A stretch of 64,000 bases of DNA from Marisa cornuarietis (lineage: Eukaryota; Mollusca; Gastropoda; Architaenioglossa; Ampullariidae): contig SMMW01000555.1 of the NCBI GenBank assembly GCA_004794655.1, positions 310,001-374,000 of the forward strand, in the 5' to 3' direction. Below, piece by piece: positions 51,397-63,139 of the stretch. Positions within the stretch are counted from its first letter, which is position 1; each line of letters opens with the position of its first letter. Both the position numbers and the translations under genes were made by a program. Under the pieces are notes generated by a model, which was not told the origin of the DNA, ran no database searches, and saw only the letters and a program-made list of their open reading frames with translations.

Positions 51397-54300
51397 TTAC
51401 CTCTGTGAGAAAACAGCAAAAAGAATATCTCTAATGAGTGGGATAAATATTATAATATATAAACACCAAAGATGTCCATGTACATTTATAGTCGCACTGC
51501 TGGTGCAGACCTTGTTGATTTCCTCGACGTTCTTTTGTGGAGAACTTTCAAAGCTCGAAAACTTCCAGTTGTTGCAGGTTGGGAAATTTTTCGGAACTTG
51601 GGGTAGCTCAGATGTATTTCCAGCTTGAATTAGAAGAGCCATACCTATCTCACCATGAAATGCAATGTGGCAGTGTAATAGCCAGAAACCTGTAAGAGAA
51701 TTTTTATCTCTGAGTTTATATCTTGATTCGATGGCAGGTTAATGTCATAATTGTATTACCTATTTATCTGTGACATCTAATTACACTACTTTTAAAAGAT
51801 AAATCGGGATTTTGAGATTCTGCGACGCATAGATTGTAAGTGGATGGGCTTATGTTGTCTGTTCATCTACCCGACGCCATGATAAAACTGATTAAACAGC
51901 AGGTGGCAGCAGGCCAGGCTAACACCCTTTTTAGACATGCAGAAGGCTTTGCTATCATCCTGGTCAATCTCCGACCACTAGTGCCTGTAGAACAGGGGTG
52001 GGGAACGTCTGACCTCGGGCTATGTAAGACCTACCAAATCATTGTCTGGTCCTCCCAAGGCAACCGCAGGCGGGACTCGAAATGCAATAAATCTATTTTT
52101 TCAAAGCAAAATAAATTTATTTGAAGTGAATCATAATAATATAGTACATCAACCCAGTGGTGACCTCCTCCCTGCACGTGCTTTGGGACTCCCTTCCCCC
52201 CCGCTTACGTTTACCAGCTGGAAACGTGAATATATTGATAATTTATAAATTAATGATCGTAATTTTTCTGGAAGACGTCTAAGCACAAGTCTGAGCCCCA
52301 GAAGAAATGCTTACTACGCTTAGTTGAGGTGTGAACGGTCAAGCCGCAGGTCTGATTCATTTTCTGAGGAGCTGTAAGCTTAAGTTGATTATAACATGGA
52401 CAAACAAGCCTAGCCCCGACTTTTCGCGGGCTTTACGCGATTAACGTAAAAAGAAAAAAATTCGCCTTAGCAACGGTTGAAGGGACTTCTGCGTGGGTCG
52501 TTATTTGTAAATATTTTCATATCTTATTGTATTTTGTGTACAAATCAGACCCACAGTGTTCGCTTGCTTTGTGCTTTTAAGATGGCAGTGAGTCCGAGGA
52601 CTTTAAGTATTATATGTGGTGTTTTTTTCCATGCCCAGAAACAATATATGTATCTGGTCAGCTTTAGCCAAATATACGCGTTATTTTAAAAATACACGAG
52701 TGACTGCGTGTCATTCGTACACAATTCATAACCGTGTTTTATAAGGTAATTTACATATCCCTGAAATGTTTTGGAATACCATTTTGTCACCTTCTAAAAT
52801 AATGCTAGGACAATATGTGTATATATACGCATATATATTAACACACATACACACACACTATCTGAACATACCAGGATTATCAGCTTTGAATCTAATGATG
52901 GTGTAGCCTCCATCAGGTACGGTAACTGTATCCTTCAGTGGTGCACGCGATAACTTTCGGGGTAGTCGACCTGCACGATCCAGCCCCTGCACTTCTTCTA
53001 ATGACGTGGTGGAGTTCAACTGACACAAAGATACCACTTGTAAAACACTACTCTAAATAAAAGGTTACATAAACTATGACTAATGAGAAATGTTTAGATT
53101 TTCTCGTAGATACACGATGTCTCAATCACCAAAAAGCAAGGTATCTAGTATGATTGATGTCATTAAAGTAAATTAGCATGTGCTAGCAAGATTGTTGCTG
53201 TTAAAGGATTTATTATTATTTCTATACCACCTTTCTCGACTATTAAGGTGAACTAAAAGTGCTTTACACAAAGAACATATATGATAATGCTGGCGGCATA
53301 CAGATGTCGATTCTGGAATCAAGGAAGTTTGAGGACAAGTGTGCTTCTTTTTAGTCTGACCATGATAACTTACACATTGAAAACATCGAAACTAGCTTCA
53401 TATGAGGCCACCCACCAATGACATGGATGTGTTTACAGTTGTATGGGGTTAGTTTTAGAATCACTGAAAAATAGCCGAATTCTTTCAGTAAAATCATCAG
53501 GTTAGTTTTACAATCACTGAGAAATAGCCAGATTCTGTTCAAGAATTTCCAGACTGAACTACTGGAGGCAATCAACAGCATGTTGGGGTAGTCATAGACT
53601 GTTCGCAGGTGCTGGCCCCCTACGACTGTGGAGAGAGAGAGTTGTGGAGCCCAGTGAGACATACCACCTGTCCATTAGGTGATATTAAAACATGGCTAAC
53701 ATTCACGCTCCTGTGTATGACACCTCTGTTATGTCAGTATTCCAGAGCAAGCAGTACATCCCACAAGATGTATGTGACCAATTGCTCCGGCAGATTGCTG
53801 TGAAACAGGCATGCAGCAGGTCATGGCAAGAACCACAACACAAAACTGGCATGACTGTCCACAGTTCATGGCGATGGACGAAGCTACAGTGAAGTGAGAG
53901 AATAGTCTCATGTTGTAACTGCTTGGTTAATGCAACTTTTTTCTGTACATAAGAAAACTCGTGATCTATGTTTTCTAGATCAATCCGTTTAACAGCCACC
54001 TGCAGTCTTGTTGGCGAGTGCTGAGCTCGATGTACTGTGGTTGTATCTTTGTGACCTTTGCCTGATCCTGAATATAGCTGATAGACACAGGGCACACTGT
54101 CAAACTGTACGATGGCCACTTCTGATGACGATGACTCACTGATGTTGAGAGTGACCTTCACCTTATGTTCTGGCAGTGTTGGGGAGGTGATGTCGTAAGG
54201 CTTCTTGCTGATGGAGAATCAGACAGCTGAGATGTGGAGCAAGCACAATGCTTTGTTACTAATTTGTCTGACAACTTTTGTCTGTCTTTAGCCTCTTGTC

Positions 54301-57300
54301 ACTATTGAATCTATGAACTTTACCAGCTACTTGTTTTAGCAAGTCGTCTGCCCCGGGGCCCGTGCTGGCTCTCAACGCCCTTGAGTTCACATTTACAGCT
54401 CGGAAAGCCATTGCAGAGCGCAGAATACATCAACAGAGAGTCAGGTCGACGGAGCTGAAATCGCCAGAAGACTGCTGGAATCGATGTAATCACAAACCAG
54501 AGGAAAACTGCTTGAAAATTTTACAGAAAAGGACTGACTGTGTGATCTTCAAAGAAACCGTTAGGCAGAAAAGACCAGGAGTCGACGGGTAATCCGAAAG
54601 TCGCAGAAGAAAAAAGTCAAACAGTCCTGCACAGGATCGACGCAACGAAAAAAGTACCGGCCTACACAATAGGGACCAAAAACACAACAAACTAATAAAA
54701 ATACAAAAATTGCGGAGAGCCACCTCCTTCAAGCCTGCTAGGCGAAGGGACTTCACTCCAAATTTTGGATTATGGCTTGGACAGTCATAAACTACACATC
54801 AGTTTGTACTAAAAGATTGCTCCGTAGAATGTCCCAAACGAAAAGTCCTCTGTGTCGTGATCCTCAGACAACAGGCCATTACAGTCCCCTAACTTACTGC
54901 ACTTAGCACCTGAGTGGTTTGCAGTATCTTGGGCACGGCTTGTGGAGGGCGGATTCCCGTCTTTTATCTTCCCTGATGAATCAGTAAAATTATTAATTAC
55001 TGCGATAGGAAAGGTCAGTAAACAAAACTCTATCTTAGTACTCACTCTGTCCATTCCAATTACCCGGAACTTGAATCCGTGTAGGTGCATGGGATGGTTG
55101 GCGTTAAAGAGCACACCCTCATCGATGATGATAAGCTCCACTACGTCATTCAGCGCTACCTGCAGGCGGTGAGTGCATTCACAGAACTGCTTCTCACACT
55201 GTACCTGCATTGTCTTGCTGTTACAGAATGTAGCATCCTGCCAGAAAATCATCAGCTATGAAATGGACATGATCACCTTGTTTCCCACTTAACCAGCAAC
55301 ACAGCTGTTATTCAAAGCGTGACGACAACAAGTATTGTTGCTGTTGTTATTGTCCTTGTCATCATCATCATCAACAACAACACAGGCTTTTTAAAAAGGC
55401 CATTAATAAAGTACATAAAATTCTGAAATTCTACAAAACACCTGGCAGCAAGGTGTGTGTGTGTTTTTTTTTATGTTCTTTCGTAAGAGCTAATGTGATA
55501 AGTGTTCATTTGTGTTTGAACGTTTGCCTGGAATCTGGTATCTTATTGATGGTTATTATTTTTGTCTGCAACTGTTTGTTACTTTAGTTTTGATTGTAGC
55601 TCTTTTGTGAAACTTCTCTTGTAGTGCAATGCTTAGGGCTTTCAAGAGTTGATGTACGTAAACCAACCAGTGGGCCAACCGTTTTACACAAGTTATGATG
55701 GTTCAAAGGGTTTAATACCAGCATTCTACTGCAGAGCCATAGCTAGATGCTATGCGTCAGAGTTTGATTAATAGGTTTAATATTTGTCATCAGACCTGAA
55801 AATAACTGCTCATGTTAACTGGAGAACTTTCAGCCAAATGATGAGTTTTACAATGGATTATTTTAAACATACATCCCAGAAAATCTCTTTTTTCTTATAA
55901 CCCTTTCGCATCAATGGATGACATCCACGTATTGTAAGATTTTCGTTTTTTAGACAAGAGAACAATTTGGTGGACTACATGAAAAGTACTAGTAAAGTTT
56001 TCAGTTTTTACGACATGTTTTCAAGGTGCATTTATTAAAATTATTCTAGTGCTTAGAGTGTTCAGATGACAGTGTGCGTGTTTGTTGTCAACTGTTAGTA
56101 TCTCTCCGGTACTATAAGTTTTGCATAATCTATTTAATTCCTTTTTCACTTTTCCTAACGATGGGAAGTACTTGCTTAAGTATATTCTTCGGATGATGGC
56201 GGTGGTACATGTTCTTCGTTTTTATTGACAGTAAAGTATGAAAGATGGCCAGCTATAGTTTGGTACTTACTCGCTGTCACCCAAGTCCAACATTGCCCCG
56301 GCTCGCTCGAACGAGGCACTTTATGACCTACTGAACCAACAATACTCCAGTTCTAGCTAGAGATGCAGTGTGTTCGTCTCGAAATAATTATCATACACTT
56401 AAATAATCAACACAAAGACTTAAAGTGCATTCACTTTGCCCACATCGCAAAACTGCGGAAGAAAAGAGAAACCAAACAAAGAATGACGGTTCCTACCTCA
56501 TCGATGTCCTTCATCTGTGTGAGAGGCGGCACGGCAGCCGACGAGAACGAAATGTGGTTTATCTGCGGAGAGTACAGATGCTTTTCTCGTACCATGGAGT
56601 TGAGGGGATATAATCCGGGATGATGGAAGTGAAAATTGTCGACCTGGTTAAAGTCCATAGCCAGATAAAATCGCTTGTCCGGCACCTGCTTCAGGCTGTC
56701 GTCGTCCGGCTCCGTGCTGTTGAGGCGGTCCACTGATACCAGGGTGTCTGTGGCCCTGGCGTTTAATGGGTTAAGCGTCTACCACAGAAAGAAAGAAATA
56801 AAGCACGGATACGAGGTGAATGAAGATAGAAATTAAGCAGTTTTCTCACCACCGAGTGAATAAAGCTGAAGACATTAAGCTAGTTGTAAATTATCTTTTA
56901 TTTGACAACAAGGAAAACTTTGATTCTTACAGCGGCGTATTACTTAATCATTGAAAAGACCAGATTGATTCATAAGGGGGAAGTTTACTTTGTTGCTGTC
57001 TGGTCACAGTCAAAGGGCTGCAAACCTCCCATTAACGCCCTAAAATAATATCGAGCACTCTTTAGGAGGGAGCTGCACTCACGATGCCTTCTCGGTTGCC
57101 CGCTTCGTAGTCAGTTGCTAGCTCTGGCAACCCCGGTGGTGCCCCGGTGTATCGTAGAACTGCGAGCTGATGGCTTTTCTTGACGCTGCAGTCTGCGATA
57201 CCTCGCGCTCTGACCCAGTAGTTCTTCAGCTCGTCCGTCTTGTCCGCGATGAGAATGAAGTCAAACCTTTCTCCGGAAAAGATGTTGAAGGAATCAACAA

Positions 57301-60146
57301 CGATTGGGTCAAAGTCACCCCCGTCAGAGGCAATGACCATTAGCGTGTGGTTGTCGATTGAAAACTGAATTGGACAGTTCATGATGCCTGAACTTATTAC
57401 CCGGAAGCGGTACCTGAAGGTTGGTCTGACCGTGAAATCTGCATAAGGAGTGAACACCCGTGCTCCTGTAGCGGGATCTGTGTGTGGCGTAAACGCACCC
57501 TTACCTGTCGACATCAGTAAGTGCGTGAATAAACTATATACTTGCACATAAAATCTTAAACTATCAACTGGTCTGTGTGCATAATATCAAATGTATCGAT
57601 ATTTAGAAACGTGTATTTGGCTTACAAATATAGATAGTTACATTTTGGGTAATCTTACACTTTTCTTTTGTTTTTTCAGTAGAAAATATTTTACCGTAAA
57701 TACCAGTTTGAACGCATGGGGTTTGTGGAATATTCCCCTTAATCTCGTGTGTGTATGTGTGATTTCTTGATTATAGACTATGTGAATCTCAAATTCGCAT
57801 ATAGTTGCATAAACGAGATACGTGATTGACCATTGATCAGCATGGATTCAGCTTTGTTGTCACCGTCGTCGTGGTGATGAGAGACAAATCGACTGGTCAC
57901 AAGTTCGTTCAGCCAGTCTGTGACAATCATGACGTGCTCTGGGAGGTCAAAGTCATAAAGCACTGAGTGGACATCGTGTGAGGAGGGCTGCCTCACAATA
58001 AGACTGCCGAACAGTCCATCGGCCCGCTGTAGGCCCGCATGCGAATGCCAGAAGTGCGTTCCATGATCTGCAGCTATAAACCTGCGTATATAGACATTAA
58101 TCAACGCTCTCTTATGTTTCTTTCTTCTTTTTCTCGACATTGAGAATATTATTTTATTGTTACAAAATTTTATTTGTAGTCTTCAGTCATAATCAAATGA
58201 GTAGTCAATTATTTATTGGAAAAGAAACAAATATTGGCACAACATTTTAGATCTCCTTGGTAGATCTCCTTGTATGTATCATTGATTATAATTATGCAGC
58301 ATAGAATAATTATTTCATTTACCATTATTAGTTTCATCGGTCCTGAAATATAACAGTGATATAAACCTCTACTGATTGGTAGAGTGAACTGTGAGTGAAA
58401 TAAACCTGTACTGAACGGAAGAGCGAAATCCGGCAGTGATATAAACCTGTACTGAAAGGTAGAGTGAAATGTGATGGGGCACTGTGTGACCATGCTGGTG
58501 CCGTCCATGTGTTGAGAGCCACGCTGTAGAAGGCCGTGCCAGTGAATAGTTGTACCCTGGGAGTTCTCTAGCCGGTTATACACGTTGACGATGATCTCGT
58601 CACCATGACACACCTGAAGCGCAAATGGTAAGTCCAAAAAAGGCAGGAATCGTCACACTCAGCAGGTAGTCTGTTAAATAACTGAGTGCAAGGCAATCTC
58701 AAGGATCTGGCACCTGATGTAAGCAAATAATCAGACCACAATCCGAGAGCTACAGCAAATAATTGCATATTAGGATAAAAGAATTTATATATAAGAATGT
58801 AAATCTGCCGACGATGAATTGTTGCTGCCGATGCATTTGCTTTGAGTAAGATCGTATACAAGAAGCTGGAAGCTGACTCTGCCATAAACCACAAAGCATG
58901 AGTTATAAATTTCTAAAAATACGCTTAAGAAAAATGTGTCCAAAAGATTTTAAGGTTAAGTATAAACAGCTCAGTCAGCGCTCTTTAGTCCAGAGAATCT
59001 AATTAGGATTCGGAGAGCAAGCACTGGTCAGAAAAATGTTTGTGGCTGTTCACTTTCACGAAATTGGTTCTAGATTTAAAAACATCCAGCTGGAAAATAA
59101 GTCGAAATTCCATTGCCCTGCACCTTCTGTTTATTATTGATATGATCAAAAGGATGGGAAAGGAGTGACAGCTAAAGTATTCTCGTTGTGCGTCAGAAAA
59201 GGTTTTACAGTCCTGTGGCGGAAAAAAATATTGACATATAAGAACAGCAAAGGTTCTGTTTTTTTAAATAACTGATTGATACTTGTTAATACCTGAATGG
59301 CTGGTCCAGGTATACGTCGATTTGCTGTCAAAATACCACGTGATGTTCCATCAGCAGGAACGCAGTGAGGCAGTGAACAGTCGGTAAGGTTAAAAGGACA
59401 ATTATAGCAGGCCTTGGACAACACATAGTACATCTCTAGAGTCCAGTGGTACTCACATCGGCGGTTAGGTATTCCTTCTTCACACAGACGTACACAAGGA
59501 TGGTTAACATAATCTGAAATGTATGCATTTGCTCGATAAAGATAGCAGTTCATCCCGACAGCAATGACAATACGTCTGTTAAACAGCTTTGTGTTTTGCA
59601 CATGCTCTCTCGCTCCATCAAACCACTGCCACTCAAACGAAGAATACATGTAATTGCCCTTGTAGATTAATAAAATTGTATTGTATTGTAAAAGTATTCC
59701 AGTAAACTCGTTCTGTATTGGCCACTATCTTCAGCTAAAGAATGCCTTTTGGCGAATACTGCACAGATGAATGTCGTTGGGAAGGACACGATGCCTTTAC
59801 CAACCGACCGAAAGGAAGTTGCAGACGTACCAGATAATTAAAATGTCGTTTACTAGTGCAGATAATTTCTACACGGCTGTCTCCATATTATTATTCTTAC
59901 ATTTTCTTGAACATACAAAACTTTATGGTTTTGGATATAAATCCTTAATAATCGATAACGACAAGAGAGAGAGAGAGAGACATTACATGTTGAGGTCGAC
60001 GACATAGTCGAGGTTAACTTTCAATAAGAATACAACTACAAAGTATATATATATTAGTTACCTGACATTGAATCAAGCATCGTCAAAGCAGTAGTAAGAC
60101 TACATCCACAAAGAAGAAATGCTGCGATTGTCCAGGCGATGACCAT
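51397..60146 (-). CDS. Secreted laccase-like multicopper oxidase
   Basis: Copper enzyme that oxidises phenols or similar substrates and reduces oxygen to water; in molluscs such proteins are linked to shell or periostracum cross-linking, pigmentation and immunity (substrate here unknown). Exons in transcription order: 60146-60062, 59513-59293, 58613-58447, 58081-57831, 57504-57083, 56778-56497, 55237-55046, 53019-52872, 51689-51397; phases agree and give 686 aa. Residues 1 to about 20 ([20 protein letters not shown]) are a signal peptide. A Cys-rich stretch ([20 protein letters not shown]) precedes three cupredoxin domains. Copper motifs: H126-W-H128-G, H170-S-H172, H524-P-M-H527-L-H529, and [12 protein letters not shown] (595-606) with C596, H601 and M606 as type-1 ligands, so all ten family histidines plus Cys and Met appear intact. 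After the last motif come about 80 residues ending in a hydrophobic run ([12 protein letters not shown]...ILFAVF), possibly a membrane tail or intron read-through. Exon 3 ends in a tandem repeat that copies its donor site. Confidence 0.94.
51995..52260 (+). mobile_element. Possible hAT transposon end
   Basis: CAGGGGTGGGGAACGTCTGA and the following text (GACCTCGGGC, then TCTGGTCCTCCCAAGGCAAC) resemble the left terminus of hAT elements of the CAGGGGTGGGCAACC type. I could not find a matching right terminus, so this would be a solo end. It lies in the laccase intron between exons 8 and 9. Confidence 0.4.
53210..53275 (-). mobile_element. SINE/LINE tail fragment
   Basis: Read on the minus strand: GTGTAAAGCACTTTTAG, AGGTGGTATAGAAATAATAA and further AAT units, a degenerate version of the GCGCTATA-AAAT(ATT)n ends seen elsewhere in the window. 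Confidence 0.4.
58360..58470. repeat. Tandem repeat triplicating the laccase exon 3 splice donor
   Basis: On the minus strand three diverged units of about 39-41 bp each contain a (T/A)CAGTA(C/G)AG|GTTTAT core preceded by a (T)TCACTCTACC- or TTCGCTCTTCC-like stretch. Potential exon ends are 58447, 58406 and 58367. Only the first joins exon 4 in frame. Confidence 0.88.
59646..59692 (+). mobile_element. Rex1-like LINE tail fragment
   Basis: ATTGCCCTTGTAGATTAATA followed by AAATTGTATTGTATTGTA matches the form of the Rex1-like tail at 7740-7775 (AATTGCCCTTCGGGACGAAT, then AAAG and a short repeat). It lies in laccase intron 1. Confidence 0.5.
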
Positions 60147-63139
60147 GACTGTTGATGTCAGTGGCTGTTTATCTGCTCACCTTCTCTCCAGCAAGCAAAA
60201 AGCACGAGTGAACATTTGCAAAATCTCGATTTCACTGTACATTGCGAGTAGTGCCTCTACAAATGACATTTTAAAAATGTTGGTGCGTGTTCTCCATTTT
60301 AATACTTCACATTCAAGATGTATGCCTTCACCTGAAATTTGAGCTGAATCTCATACCTGCAAATGCAAATGACCATCACAGAATTAAAAGACGCCGTGTT
60401 CTTGAATCGTGAGAAAATCCTCTTGAGGTGCAAGATGTCACACCTAGTAAACAGTTTTATCGCCGAGAGATCGGTTTTCTTTGTCACCTTTTTTGAGGTT
60501 CAGTCCTTTAGTGTGCCACACGGGCTCAATGCCAGTCTCAAAACTTTAAATCTTGGCAACAGCCTTGCTGCGGAAATTCTTTTTTATACAGATGAGCGAA
60601 GGCCAAATGATCGTAAATGCCAGTACTTATTTTGGTTGCTTGCTGCTTGTAAGTTAGAAACGCTTTTTCGTAATCATTGACGTCTTCAAAATGAATGCTG
60701 CCGGTTGTCATCATGACTAACAAAATAGTACAAGAGAAAGATGATGACTTAATTCCTTCATCTTGCTTGTACTGTCATCTATTGTTCGCTTGCGAGCTTA
60801 AAATATCTCAAACACACCATGTTACTGTTCAACAAAGCAGCTTGTATTTTTTAAAAACACGACGCTAGTGCACGAACCTAGAATACCAGAGATGGTTTTT
60901 GCTCTTCACTTCCAAGTTAAAGCATCAGTTTGCTTTTAACTACAGTTAAATTTGTTTAACAACGAAAATAAATCGGTCAGTGAGTGCCAGTTAATGAACG
61001 ATACAGTGATCATCGAGTAAGATAATACGAACCATCATTTATTTTATGATCACCAAAATAAACAAGTTTTCAATGTGTTTAGGTATAATAAACATTATGT
61101 GGTAGTGAAACTGCAAAGCATTATATTGTCATTTCTTAAAAATTATGGCATCTGTGTTCAGTAAGCAAAATGTAATGAAAGTTACAACCTTCACTCACTG
61201 AAACAATAAGGCTCTGCGTTGTTCAGTAAATGATTTAAATATCCTTGTCTTCTTGATGTAGACTCACGTTCAGTGTACATAGCAATGTATATATAAGGGA
61301 TATATATATATATATATAAGATTAATAGGATGAATACACAATTATATTCATCGCGTTTAATGTGAATAGCCAAAATTGTGCTGTGTTAGAACTGTGTCAG
61401 TCCCAGTAATCTACGAATACCACATGTAGTATGTACAGTTAGTCAATCTTTTTTAAACAATATGCCTCAGCAATATATAGTAGTGTTCTGGTAAATATTT
61501 GATGTTTCAAGCTCTTTATTCCAAAACAGAAAATAAAAATGAGATGGAAGTGCTAACAGAAACGACTGCAGTTACCAAATGCAATGTGTGCCCAGTAGAT
61601 ATGAGTATCTCTTTGTAAGTAGGTGCGTGAAAGAGAGAGAGAGAAAGAAAGATATTCTGTGTAGAAAGAAATACAGTTCGCCATATTGGAGGTGGATGAA
61701 GCCTGATCGTCCCGCGAGACGCGCATTGACAACTGAGAGCATGACATTAGCGTGTAAAGTAATAAGGCTGAGCTAGTCATGCAGACCAAATACTGAGAAG
61801 CACTGAGCTGCCTAGTCATGTCTCATGCTGTGGAGGCCGCAACAAAACAATCAACATGCGATCGACACAGCATGAAGCCAGAGGACTCAACAACACTGAC
61901 GCCGTGAGCACCGAGCGCCACCAGGTGAGCACTAAAGTGGACGTGACTGGGACAGGATGTCTTCTTGCTGCAGTAAGCGCTTTTACGTCAGTCCCGTAGA
62001 TATTTGTCTGGTATAAATTGGACGTGTTTTGCCGGCTCTTGCTTTAGAGAATGTTTGTGAAATGGCGACTTTAAAATGTTTAGCAGCTAGAGACCGAGAA
62101 AACGTTTAACAGCTTGAAAACAAGAGAATGTGCAACAGCTCCAGAGTTAGATCATGTCTAGCAACGCGAGAGTGAGAGAATGTCTAACAGCTAGAGAGAG
62201 AATGTCTAGCATTGTCTGGAGCGGCTGAAGACAGATATATAGCAGTTAGATACAAAGGAAGGTGTCGCAGACTGAGAATATGTAGCAGCTGCAGAGAAGG
62301 CATGTGTAGCAGCTGGATACTAGATATTTGTAACAGGTGGGGAATATTTTTTAACGGTTGGAGAGAGAATGTCTAGCAACAACAGATAATATGTAGCATC
62401 TGGAAACATAAACTGTATAGCAGCTGGAGACAGAGAATATGTAGCAGATGAAGACCACAGATCTGAAATTAAGCTGACAAGCCATCATACTTAAACTCAC
62501 AAGGAGATACTGTCTCAGTGTGTTTTTGTATATTTATACACTGTCAATGTTGTATACCTTTTTGAACTGCTTTAGCTCTTTGATTTCAAAATTTAAGAGG
62601 GAGGTATGAACCTGTTCATGTTCTATGCTGGGTTGTAGGACATTTCAAGATGGTTGCTTCAGTCAGTTCTCTTACAGCGCGCTCGCAGGGTCTATACAGT
62701 AGTTTTAGAGCAGTGCTGGAGACTCGGCTCAAAAAGGAAATGGAAGAAGGAAAAAAGAATCATTTATAATCGTTTATTTGCCAAATGACAATTGCACTAG
62801 GAATGTTTCTTGGTGACGGCCGTCTCTTACTCGACAAATATCAATTACATTCGCCCACACTTGAAGACGCACTTTGTACACCCCCTACCCTCCAAGAAAA
62901 AGATTCCGTCCACATAAGCATGAAAATGCATGTGTGCGCACGCACATACGCCCACACACACACACACTCTCTCTCTCTTTCTTTCTTTCCTTCTTTCTCG
63001 TTCAATCTCACCCTTTTACATACACTAAAGACTCCACACACACACACACAGGTTTACCATAGATACCAAAGCATATATGCGATCAGGCACATATGGATGT
63101 TCGCACGCACACTCGCACTATGCATGACCCTCACTATAC
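60147..63139. other. Region upstream of laccase, no gene seen
   Basis: It contains the presumed laccase promoter (no clear TATA or initiator found), a TA-repeat near 61290-61320, a GA-run near 61630, a degenerate tandem repeat (62040-62460) and CA/CT simple repeats near 62950-63050. ORFs here are short and lack recognisable domains. Confidence 0.45.
62040..62460. repeat. Degenerate tandem repeat of about 30-35 bp
   Basis: More than ten loose repeats of a GAGAATGT(C/A)TAGCAGCTGGAGA-like unit (for example near 62070, 62150, 62200, 62275, 62300, 62370, 62415, 62440). Spacing varies, so this is an old, eroded array. Confidence 0.65.
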
